A stretch of 64,000 nt of DNA from Cryptomeria japonica (Eukaryota; Streptophyta; Pinopsida; Cupressales; Cupressaceae). Below are positions 20,401 through 32,400 of this stretch, piece after piece (position 1 is the stretch's first letter; each line of letters opens with the position of its first letter). The notes below the pieces were generated by a model. That model was not told where the DNA came from, did not search any database, and was given only the letters and a program-made list of their open reading frames with translations. The DNA is taken from assembly GCF_030272615.1 (NCBI RefSeq), contig NC_081411.1:208662244-208726243 (forward strand), in the 5' to 3' direction. Both the position numbers and the translations under genes were made by a program.

Positions 20401-23400
20401 GACCCAATCCTAGGTCAACTTTCAAAAAAGCTAAAAAAAGCAAAAAAGCAGACGAAAAAGCTATTTCCCAGATTGGTCCCAAAGTGCCAAAAATAAAAAA
20501 GCAGAATCCCACAATAATAGGAAGTTGTCCAAATCCGACCCTAAGCAGTTGCGTTTTTCATCCTTTGAGCCTTCTAAGCACTTTGATGGTGCTCAGCCAC
20601 TATTCTGAGCATGATTTCGTTGACTGAGCTCAATGATCACCTAAAAACTCTTGTACAAAGACTGGTGATTAGCAGTTGCGTCGCCAAGGCAAAACCCCAA
20701 AAAACAAAAATAGGGGGTCCCCATTTGCAATGGGGCGATGTGTGAAATGGTCACAACACCACTGCCCAATTGAAAACCTTTCCATTGCTCAACCCAATCA
20801 CCAAGTAGATTGTCCAGACGGCAATGCTTGATACCCAACTTGCTCTAGTGAGGCGACTCTTTGTCAGGTCCAAAATGCATTTCCATTCGACTTTCGCCAA
20901 AAAGTTTTCGTTGCCTCTCCACTACTGCTATTGTTCCACACGCTATCCAACGTCTTCGACATCAAATCATTGTGTTATACTCGTTTTAGGAGGTTATCCT
21001 TCTTAGTTGTCATCTTGTCTGGTGGCTTGGTGATTTTGACTCCATGTGATGGTATTCCAAATACCCTTCTAAACTGCCGGCCAGGACATAGTGAGTTAGT
21101 GGATGCTCCGGGTTAGGGTTTCTTTGAAAGTCTTTCGTAGGGCCTGGTTTTGCTCTTGTTGCTAATTGTGTCTTGCTTGGTGAGTGAATATCATCCTTGA
21201 AGGTCTGAGTTAAGTCAAATTGGTGAGTGATGAAGCCTAGAATGTCATCCTGATCTTCAAATGTCCTGAAATTTGGCTAAGTCTAGAATGTCATCCCGAT
21301 CCTGAAATTTGACTGTCTGGAAAATTGAAGAATCCTCCAAAAACTAAATTTTGCATTATAACTCCTGGAGGTCCGAAACCATTCTCAAACATCCTCACAG
21401 TATATATGGAATATAACTTAAAGTATAAGAAAGAAGAAAGATATACTTAAATGTTATATTCCATAAAAGAATCCTGACGGAGAGGTTAAAATGTCAAATT
21501 TCGCTCCTGACCCTTCCAAAGGGTCCAGAGCGAAATTTCACAAAGGACCTAAGTCATTGAATGGTTGAGCAAATTTGGAAGGAAATGGATCTAGGATCAA
21601 GTCTAAGGCAAAGTCAAGTCAATTTGAAGGTGAATTGAGCCTAAAATGAAAATTTCGCTCCTGACCCTTCCAAAGGGTCCAGAGTGAAATCCTCTATAAG
21701 ACACTCTACATTGCCCAAAGCCATGAACTAGCTTATTCCTAGGCATTTGTGAAGGCAAAACACTTATTTGGAGTGAAGAAATGTGAAAATGAAGTCAGGA
21801 TTTGAGCCCAAGGAAGAATTTCGCTCCTGACCCTTCCAAAGGGTCCAGAGCGAAATTCTTAGAAGACCCCTTTTTTCTTCCTTGTTTGCACTGAAAGTCT
21901 TGTTCTTTGGGCATGGTGGGGGTAGGTTGATATGTTCTTGCTTTAGGGAGTGATTGAAAGTGTTGAAAAGTGAGGATCTTGTCCAAAATTGTGAATTTCG
22001 CTCCTGACTGTTCCAAAGGGTCTAGAGCGAAAATCTTCATGGACCTCATTTTCTTCCTTGTTTGGCCAAGTTCTTAGTGTCCAAGGCATGTTGGAAGAAC
22101 GATAGACATGTTCTTGCCTTGGGGAATGATGGAAAGCAATAAAAGATGAAATATCAAGCCTAGAATGGGAATTTCGCTCCTGACCCTTCCAAAGGGTCCA
22201 AAGCGAAATTTCACTAAACCACCTTTTTTCCCAATTTTATGCCAAGGCAAGTATGCATCAAGATGAATTGAGATTAGAGATGTCCCTAGGAATGACTTTG
22301 GGTTGCCAGTAATCCATGAATTTGAAGGAATTGAGCAAAAACAAGATTTTCGCTCTTGACCCTTCCAAAGGGTCCAGAGTGAAATTCTTCAAATCCACCA
22401 TTTTCTCCTTGGATCAAATCAAACTTTTGGTTTTTATGGCGTGGATGGGAGTGAGAAGGTGTGTCCTTGCCTTTTGAAGCTGATTGAGGTTGAGAGGATG
22501 GAGAAATAAGCTCAAAACAAGATTTTCACTCCTGACCCTTCCAAAGGGTCCAGAGCGAAAACCCTAGAATCCATCTTATCCTTCAAATTTTGTGCTAAGT
22601 CAGGACGAGACCAAGGTAAGAAAAGCCCTTTGGATTGCCTTTGAATGATTTTTGATCACCAAAAATGCAAGTTTTGAGCTAAAACATGAATTTCGCTCCT
22701 GACCCTTCCAAAGGGTCCAGAGCGAAATTCTGGATAGGTCCTATCCCTGGCTAGGATTTTGAGCGAATTTTCCTTTCCAAGCCTTTTTAGGATCAAGCAA
22801 ATGTTGCCAGGTTGAGAAATGGATTCAAATGAAGGAGTCTAGAGGAAACAAAGTGAAAAGAATGGAGCTAGGTAGGAGAAGACAAGCAAAACATGAATTT
22901 CGCTCTTGACCCTTCCAAAGGGTTGAGAGCGAAATTCTTCAAACTACCTATTTCCTCCTTGTGTCAAGTCAGGACTTTGAGTCCTAAGGCGTGGTTGAGG
23001 TTGAAATGATGTTACTTTGCCCTGCAAGATGAATTGAAGTGAAGGAGATGAAGAATTGAGACCTAAAACTTGAATTTCGCTCCTGACCCTTCCAAAGGGT
23101 CCAGAGCGAAATTTCTCAAAACACCTATTTTCTCCTTGTGTGATGCCAAAACTTTGATTCCTATGGCATGGTCGAAGGTGCAGTGAGATATTCTTGCCTT
23201 GTAAGGTGAATTAGAAAGAAGAAAATGAACGATCAAGTCAAAATCAAGAATTTCGCTCCTGACCCTTCCAAAGGGTCCAGAGCAAAATTCTCAATTTCAC
23301 CTAGTTTGCTCATGATGAAGGTCAAGTTGTGGATTCCTAGCCTTTGGTGAGGAGAAGGATGTTGGCATTATGTGAACCGGTATGAGGACATAATGACATT

Positions 23401-26400
23401 GTATGTTGTCATTGATGTCAATATGCTGAAGAGGTGAGAACCGACAAATGAGAGAACTGACATAACACTGTGAACCGACATTTGTGCCAAAGTGAAGCGG
23501 TGTGCTTGTTCAAGGTGAACCGGCATATGGTTATGGGAACCGACACATGGAAGCGTTGTATGACTACCGATTGGTAGTCTCAACTTCAGGGTTTCCGGTT
23601 GAAGTGCTTCAAGCCTGTGTGGCTCAACCGGTGACATTGTGTGATGAGTTAGCATTGTAACGAAGAATAGATCATGTTGCCACGTCAGCATTGTGCGCGT
23701 GAAGGATCTTGCATAAAGGAGATTGTTCCTATCTACCTCGGGAATGTGCGAAGTCTGTAAAACGGTGATAACGTGTGATGGGTTATCAGCCACCACGAAA
23801 TCGGTGAAAATGGACGATGGAGAATGTCTTGAGATTGGATCAAGACTGTTGCAATTAATGCAGTGTTCTCAATGGTCAGGATTGAACCGTTTGAATTCCT
23901 TAACCTAACAGGTTCAGGGTTTAGGGTTTATGCTACTGACCTATTTGTTTTCCTATAAGGTCGATGTTGTGTCTCTTTCTGAGGTTGTTGGCAAAAGTTG
24001 TGTGTGTGTATCCAAGAGAAGGGATATGTGATTCTTGCCAGACCAAAAGGAGAGAAGTGATACTTGCAGAGTGTAAGTGCAGAAGGTGAAGAGGAGCTTA
24101 AGCGGATCTGCATTGGCATTGAGTGCTATTACCAGATCATTGTAATACCTGTTGATCTCTAACCACCTCAACAGCTGGAAAATCCCTTAACAGGGTAGCC
24201 TTAATCGGCTTGCTGTAAATCCTTTAACAGGGTAATTCAAAGCTATTGAGTTCGAAATCCTTTAGCTATTGAGTTCTTGAAATCCTCTAACAAGGTAACC
24301 TTTAACAGGGTTTAACCCTTAACCGGGTATTGTAGCCATCCCTTAACCGGGTAATCTCTAACAGGATCGGTTCCTAGCAGAACCTATTGTAATGTCTCTA
24401 ACCGGACAAGGCTCCTAACAGAGCGGACTTCTAAAGAGTTCAAAAACAGCTTGTGGGTATTCATCCCCATCGTGGTTTTTCCCAGTTGGGTTTCCACATG
24501 AAAAATATGTGTGTCATGTGTGATGCTTTTATCTTGTGATGCTTTGCTATTGTCTGTCAAGCATATGATGGTTTTGTGTTTTATGCCTGTCAATAAAACA
24601 TGTTGAACTAGCTGTTATTATAATCTGATGATAGATTACCTGTTTATGCATAAGGGAGAAATGGTAGGGTAGTCTTGAGTTGAGTGAAAAGCTAAGTGAG
24701 TAACCGGTTAATGCTTGTCTCAGTCACTCTTAGTTTTACTGGTTGCACATTGTTTCAAACCGGTGTCACTGTTTGCCAGTCATTTGAAGTGTCTGCTGTC
24801 AGACCGGTTTAGGATTGTATTTTTGTCTGTACTGATTCACTCCCCCCTCTCAGTACCGGGTTAGTACTATCAGCTCATCATTGAGTTATCAATTGGTATC
24901 AGAGCTGCCTCCAGGTCCTCTGTGCTATAAGCTTAACTGCTTGAGGTAAAGATCCTAGTCTAATGATGAAGAGGGAAGGTCCAAAGTTTAACAGAGAAAA
25001 TTTCAGTTTATGGAAAGACAGAATGAAGATATACATCAAAAGCATGGGTGCTCAACACTGGAGCTATGTTGAGACTGCTTATGTTGCTCCTACCGGTACC
25101 TTTACTGATGACCAAACGAGAGAGATGCAGGAGAATGGGCAAGTCATGGAAGCCCTAATTAGTAGTTTATCTGACATTGAGTTTATTGATGTTCAGGATA
25201 AGGTAAATCCCAAACAGGTATCGGATACTCTTGAAAATATCTATAGCGATGATGAGCATGTAAAACAGACTAATGAAGAAAGCCTTAGAGGGAAGTTTGA
25301 AGATATGCGGATGGTTGAAGGTGAGACCATTCAACAGTATGGAATAAGAATCAAAACCGTTGTTGGAGATATCAAGAATGCAGGTGGTAAAATAGAAGAT
25401 GCCACTGTGGTAAGCAAAGTCCTGAGATCCCTATTGCTGGTCTATGCAATAAGGGTTGCTGCTATTCAGGAGCTGAGATCAATAGACGAGACTAAGGTAT
25501 CCCTGGACTCCATCATAGCAAAGTTGACAGCCTCTGAGCTAAATAGTTTCGATGGCAGTGTTCCAAAAGACTGAATCAACTTTTAAAGCTTCTGCAGTAC
25601 CATCCAGAAAAGGAAAAGAAGCTAGCACTTGTGGTGAACCAAGACAGGGCAGAGAAATGGATGATGAGGAGATTTTGATGGCATTTGAAGCTCTCCTTTC
25701 CGAGAAACTTCCTAAAGGAACCGGCAAATACAGAGGTAAGCTGCCTTTGAAATGCTTTTCTTGTAACCGGATAGGACATATTGCTGTAAACTGTCCTAAT
25801 GGTGACAACAAGGACAAACCGGAAAGGTTCAAGAAATTCAAAGGAGGAAACCGGAGAAACTGTTTTGTGGCAGTTGATGAAGGTGTCACAGATGAAGAAT
25901 CGGAGGATGAAGAAAATGAAGATATTGTGTTTGTTGCTGTCAAGGAAGATGTGTTAGACAAGAAGGCTCTTGTCTCTCGGTTTGATAATTCCAATGAGTG
26001 GATCATTGACAGTGGCTGTTCTCACCATATGACTGGTGACCGGGGCAAGTTTCTATCCTTGGAGGAGTATGATGGTGGTGTGGTTCGCTTTGGCAATGAT
26101 GCACCATGCATGGTCAAAGGCAGAGGGTCCATCTCTCTGAATGGAAAGAGTAGTGCTGACAATGTGTATTGGGTTGATGGTCTTAGACACAACCTTTTGA
26201 GTGTTGCCCAGAATGATAGTGGCCTCACTTAGCAATTCAAGAATGGAGTTTGCAGATTCAAAGGAAAGAATGGTGAATTGGTGGCCACTGGTATGTAGAC
26301 TAAAGGTAACCTATTTCATCTGAATGCAAATATAAGTACATGTTTTATGGCTAAATTTGATGATAGCTGGATATGGCATAGCAGACTCGGTCATGTAAAC

Positions 26401-29400
26401 TTTGATAACATTGTGAAGGCTAGTAAGATCAAGGCAGTTAGAGGGTTGCCGTTGCTAAGGAAAACGGATAATACCTTGTGCAGAGAGTGTCAATAAGGGA
26501 AAATGTCTTCCTCAACCTTTAAAGGTAAATCTTTCACCGCTGAACTTGCTTGATCTTGTGCATACTGATTTGTGTGGTCCTATGAAAACTAGAAGTGTGT
26601 AGGGTGATAGGTACTTCATGATTCTCATTGATGACTGCTCAAGAATGATGTGGGTCACATTCTTGAAAGACAAGTCTGAAGCCTTTATAAGGTTCAAAGC
26701 TTTCAGAGCATTAGTGGAGAAGGAAAGCGGTAAAAGGATCAAGTGCCTGAGAACTGATCAAGGAGGGGAATTCACTTCTGGTGAATTCAACAAGTACTGT
26801 GAAGAACATGGCATCAAGAGGCAATTGTCTGCCCCCTGGACTCCACAACAGAATTGCCTAGTCTAGAGGAATAACCAGACTGTGGTTGAAGCAGCTAGAA
26901 CCATGTTGATTCAAGGAAAGGTAGCTCACACCTTTTGGAGAGAAGCGGTGAGCACTGCAGTCTACACAATGAACTGGGTACTCATCAAGAAAGGTAAGGA
27001 TAAAACTCCTTATGAGTATTGGACCGGTAAGACACCTGTGGTTAGCTACTTTAGAGTGTTTGGTAGCAAATGTTACATCAAGAGGAGTGAACACTAGAGC
27101 AAATTTGATGCGAAATGTGATGAGGGAATATTCCTAGGATATTCCACCAAGAGCAAAGCTCTCAAGTGTTTCAACAACAGGACTCAGAGAATTATGGAAA
27201 GCATCAATGTAAGAGTTGATGAATCCTCTGAGAAAACTGAGGAAACCGACAGTGAGCAAGCGGTAAATGAACCGGTTGCAACCTTCTGGGAACCGGTTGA
27301 CAGCCACCCAAGTGCCAGTAACAATGTTCCTACACCGGCAAATGTAGATGCTGATACTGATGGAGATGAGGATGAAGAAGAAAAGCAAGAGGAATCTATC
27401 AAGAACATTCCTCGGTATGTCAGGTTGAATCATGATCCTAAGCAGATCATAGGAGATAAGGATGCAGGAATCCTTACAAGAAGAAAGGTTAGAGAAAACT
27501 CATGTATGATCTTTGAATTTGAGCCTAAAACATTCAAAGAGGCACATAAAGATGAAGACTGGATCAAGGCAATGGAAGAGGAACTTGACCAGATAGAGAA
27601 AAATGGTACATGGTCTTTGGTACCCAGACCGGAGCATAAAAATGTCATTGGTACCAAATGGGTCTTCAGAAATAATTTGAATGAGGATGGCATAGTGATT
27701 AGAAACAAAGCCAGATTGGTATGCAAAGGATATGCTCAAGAAGAAGGAGAAGACTATGGAGAAACCTTTGCTCTTGTAGTCAGATTGGAAGGGGTCCATA
27801 TGCTTCTTGCATATGCAGCTTTTAAAGGTTTCAAAGTATATCGAATGGATGTAAAATCTGCATTCCTAAATGGTGTACTTGAAGAGGAGGTGTATATTGA
27901 GCAACCAGATGGGTTTGCCCTATCTGAAGACAGTGACATGGTATGTAGGCTACATAAAGCCTTATATGGACTAAAGTAGGCACCTAGGGCATGGTATAAA
28001 CGTCTGCATTCCCATCTTGTGAAGATTGGATTTGAGAGAACAAGTGAAGATAGTAATATCTACTCTAAGTCTGAAGGAGATCAGATTCTGATCTGTGAGG
28101 TATTTGTTGATGACATTATCTTTGGTGGAGATGACAAGATGAGTCATGAGTTTGCCGATGAGATGAAGAAAGAATTTGAAATGTCACTCATAGGGGAGAT
28201 TAAATTCTTCATTGGACTGTAGATCCAGTAGATGAAGGATGGAATCTTTATCACTCAGTCCAAGTATGTCAAAGAGGTGTTGAAGACCTTTGGCATGGAA
28301 GATAGCAAACCGGTTGGTACACCGATGGTGACCGGTTGTAAACTATCCAAAGAGGATGACTCAGCATTGGTTGATGAGAAGGAATACCGATCAATGATTG
28401 GTAAATTGCATTATGTAGTGCATAGCAGACCAGATATTGCACATGCAGTTGACATTACTACAAGGTTCCAGAAAAGTCCAAGAGAATCCCACTTGGTTGC
28501 AGTCAAGCGGATTCTTAGGTATCTGAAGGGAACTGTTGACTATGGATTGTGGTATCCATATAGCAAGGATTTCAACTTGAAAGTATTCATAGATGCTGAT
28601 TGGGCTGGTAATGTAGATGATCGGAAGAGCACAACCGGTGGTGCATTCTTCCTCGGTGGTAGACTGGTCTCATGGATGAGTAAGAAGCAGAGTTGTATCT
28701 CTCAGTCTACAGTGGAAGCAGAGTATGTTGCAGCTTTCATGAACTGCACTCAGACAATTTGGATGAAGCATGTATTGAATGACTTCAAAGTTCCCGTATC
28801 TAAACCGGTAAGTATATTTTGTGACAATACTAGTGCAATTAATATCTCCAAGAATCCGGTTTTACATTCTAGAACCAAGCACTTTGAGCTTAAGTATCAT
28901 TTCTTAAGGGAAAAGGTTCAGAACAAAGAGATTGCACTGGAGCATGTTTCCAGTAGGGAGCAGTTAGCAGACATATTCACCAAGCTTCTCCCAAAGACTA
29001 CATTTATGTACTTAAGAGGTGAATTAGGGGTATTGCCCCTTCAGGAGGTGAACTAAAGGTATATGCTCCACATAAGTCTGGTATAACATAGTCAAATTTT
29101 TCTTCAGGATTGATGTGTTGAAGGATGCTACTCCACAGGGGGAGCAACATAATGGAACAAGGCAGCTTGTGCCTCCACTTTGGCATTGTTGTCAAAGGGG
29201 GAGAAGATGTGAAGCGGAGAAGATATCTGCAGAAATTGGGGGAGAAGATGTGAAGCGGAGAGATATCTTTGTGTATTGCCATCAATGCCAAAGGGGGAGA
29301 GTGTTGGCATTATGTGAACCGGTATGAGGACATAATGACATTGTATGTTGTCATTGATGTCAATATGTTGAAGAGGTGAGAACCGACAAATGAGAGAACC

Positions 29401-32400
29401 AACATAACACTGTGAATCGACATTTGTGCCAAAGTGAAGCGGTGTGCTTGTTCAAGGTGAACTGGCATATGGTAATGGGAACCGGCACATGGAAGCGTTG
29501 TATGACTACCGGTTGGTAGTCTCAACTTCAGGGTTTCCGGTTGAAGTGCTTCAAGCCTGTGTGGCTCAACCGGTGACATTGTGTGATGAGTTAGCATTGT
29601 AACGAAGAACATATCATGTTGCCACGTCAGCATTGTGCGCGTGAAGGATCTTGCATGAAGGAGATTGTTCCTATCTACCTCGGGAATGTGCGAAGTCTGT
29701 AAAACGGTGATAACGTGTGATGGGTTATCAACCGCCATGAAATCGGTGAAAATGGACGATGGAGAATGTCTTGAGATTGGATCAAGACTGTTGCAATTAA
29801 TGCAGTGTTCTCAACGGTCAGGATTGAACTGTTTGAATTCCTTAACCTAACAGGTTCAGGGTTTAGGGTTTATGTTATCGACCTTTCTGTTTTCCTATAA
29901 GGTCGATGTTGTGTCTCTTTTTGAGGTTGTTGGCAAAAGTTGTGTGTGTGTGTATCCAAGAGAAGGGATACGTGATTCTTGCCAGACCAAAAGGAGAGAA
30001 GTGATACCTGCAGAGTGTAAGTGCAGAAGGTGAAGAGGAGCTTAAGCGGATCTGCATTGGCATTGAGTGCTATTACCAGATCATTGTAATACCTATTGAT
30101 CTCTAACCACCTCAACAGTTGGAAAATCCCTTAACAGGGTAGCCTTAATCGACTTGCTGTAAATCCTTTAAAAGGGTAATTCAAAGCTATTGAGTTCGAA
30201 ATCCTTTAGCTATTGAGTTCTTGAAATCCTCTAACAAGGTAACCTTTAACAGGGTTTAACCCTTAACCGGGTATTGTAGCCATCCCTTAATCGGGTGATC
30301 TCTAACAGGATTGGTTCCTAGCAAAACCTATTGTAATGTCTCTAACCGGACAAGGCTCCTAACATAGCGGACTTCTAAAGAGTTCAAAAACAACTTGTGG
30401 GTATTCATCCCCACCGTGGTTTTTCCCAGTTGGGTTTCCACGTGAAAAATACGTGTCATGTGTGATGCTTTGCTATTGTCTGTCAAGCATATGATGGTTC
30501 TGTGTTTTATGCCTGTCAATAAAACATGTTGAACTAGCTGTTATTATAATCTGATGATAGATTACCTGTTTATGCATAAGGGATAAATGGTAGGGTAGTC
30601 TTGAGTTGAGTGAAAAGCTAAGTGAGTAACTGGTTAATGCTTGTCTCAGTCACTCTTAGTTTTACCGGTTGCACTCTGTTTCAAACCAGTGTCACTATTT
30701 GCCAGTCATTTGAAGTGTCTGCTGTCAAACCGGTTTAGGACTGTATTTTTGTCTGTATTGATTCACCCCCCCCTCTCAGTACCAGGTTAGTACTATCAGC
30801 TCATCATTGAGTTATCAAAGGATAGCGTATGCTTGCCTTGGAAGGCATTTTGGAGTAGAGACATGATGGATTTTGTCCTAAAATGCAAATTTCGTTCTTG
30901 ACCCTTCCAAAGGGTCCAGAGCGAAATCCTTAAAAACTCCATTTTGCTCCAATTTTGCATCAAGCTTGGTGTTGGTTGAGATTGAGGGCATCCTTAGGAA
31001 TGCATCTAAGCAAGTATGGTCACAAAGCGAGAAGAATTTGAGCCAAGAATGCAAATTTCGTTCCTGACCCTTCCAAAGGGTCCAGAGCGAAATTCCTAAG
31101 TGGTCTAGTATTTTGCCTAGGTCCTTGAACAAAACCTTGTCCTGGGAAATTTTGAAGGTGAATGACTTGATCTTGGTGGAGTAATGTTGAGAATGAGGTC
31201 TGATTGAGCAACTTTGTCAAAATTTGCTCCTGACCCTTCCAAAGGGTCTAGGGCGAAATTCTTAAAGGGCTTGTCCCTGGAGAGGATACTTAGTGAAATT
31301 CCATTTTGATGTCTTCTCACTAATGATTTAAGGTGGAAAATGCTTTGTTGAAATGAATATGTCATATGTGCTTAATTTACCTTTTGGTTTATTTTGCAGA
31401 TGGATCTCTTCCAGTCCAGCATCATCAAGGACGACCTCTTCCAGTCCATCATCATCAAGGACGTTCCAAAGGCAAAAAGGGAAGACTCGAGGTGCTTTGA
31501 AGCATTAGAGGACTAGGAGTGTTCACGGAGTTCAAATTAGCCTCAAGACCTCATTCTACCACAAGATGACAACGAAAGGCGTTGCCAGCACTTCAAGGAA
31601 GGGTACACCATCCATCCATCACGTCAAAGACAGAGGAGAATCAAATAAGGTCAAAGCAAGGGTCCGTTGAAGAAGCAGATAGTTTCAGAAGAGTTAATTA
31701 AAGTTAGCTTCTCAGCATCATCAAATTGAACATCAACCAAGTTACAAGTGTCAGACAAGGTGGCATCCCAATCATCACTCCTCCAATCGGATTGGCCACC
31801 TCAACATGTCCAGATTCAATGTACCTAATTTACCGGAGGCGGCACAAACTTAGAGGCACCTACCCCTACTTCCTATTGGTCCTCACTTCTGGAATGTAAT
31901 TTTCTAATTGGCTAAGAAAGTTTGTTGTAAAAAACCCTAATTAGGGTTTCTATCTTGCAATCCTAGCCATTGATTCTAAATCAATTAGAGCCGTTTGTTT
32001 GTAAAGGGTTCTCTATATAAAGCCTTGGCTCGTCATTTGTAAAGGTTAATAGCTAGTTAATAGACAATAGTTGGTTAATAGAGAATAGATAGTTGTGAAT
32101 AGTCAGAGAGTAAGAAATAGTTAGAGTAGAATAGAAAGAGAAGGCAAAGATTGTTGCCAAGATGTTGTAAAGGACTTGTAAACCTCATTGAAGAAATGGT
32201 GAATTCTATGGGTCGATTCAACAATTTGCATGGTCTCTATACTTCTCAAATTTGATTTCATGTTATTAGATGAGTGGAAGAAATGTGTATGATCGATGGT
32301 GAAATTTGTATATCCATACTACTAGCAGTTTGTTGATTGTAGACTTGCCTTGTGTAGTCAACTAGAATCATTCAGCTTAAGCTTAACTTCAATTGTCGCT

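Larger units (their letters stand above)
23360..30817 (+). mobile_element. Near-complete Copia LTR retrotransposon, 7458 bp
   Basis: Both LTRs (23360-24891 and 29302-30817), a tRNA-Met primer site, gag, zinc knuckle, protease, integrase, reverse transcriptase, RNase H and a polypurine tract occur in Copia order. The element is flanked by 5-bp duplications AAGGA. The LTRs differ at about 16 of the first 590 positions by eye (about 3%) and by an indel of about 20 bp near 24515, so this is not a very recent insertion. The internal frame has two frameshifts and nine in-frame stops, so it is not autonomous. It sits in the large TAF5 intron, in the gene's orientation, and interrupts the 176-bp hairpin array. 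Confidence 0.95.
21496..31245 (+). repeat. 176-bp-period array of at least 14 nested hairpins, split by a Copia insertion
   Basis: Each hairpin is 41 nt: outer arms AATTTCGCTC/GAGCGAAATT, a 3x3 internal mismatch (CTG/CCA), inner arms ACCCTT/AAGGGT and loop CCA. The CGCTC positions are 21502, 21656, 21822, 21999, 22175, 22351, 22527, 22694, 22901, 23078, 23254, then 30893, 31059 and 31225. Spacings are 154, 166, 177, 176, 176, 176, 167, 207, 177, 176, 166 and 166. Removing the Copia element and one target duplication gives 176 bp across the interruption. Hairpins are nearly invariant, while the roughly 135-bp spacers are homologous but well diverged. Non-coding; probably U3 sequence of a giant LTR whose TATA lies at 32013. 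Confidence 0.85.

Noticed and set aside
25539-26006. 155-codon minus-strand frame opposite Copia gag/protease
   Set aside because: Shadow of the plus-strand zinc knuckle and protease frame; Ser/Phe-rich composition mirrors the acidic sense frame.
23368-29738. A 142-codon antisense frame present in both Copia LTRs (23368-23796 and 29310-29738)
   Set aside because: The two copies are alike only because the LTRs are; no domain, and it overlaps LTR regulatory sequence.
21496-31245. CRISPR-like array (regular short palindromic repeats with spacers)
   Set aside because: Plant nuclear context, spacers of about 135 bp that are related to one another, no cas genes, and an LTR setting. It is a tandem array containing hairpins.
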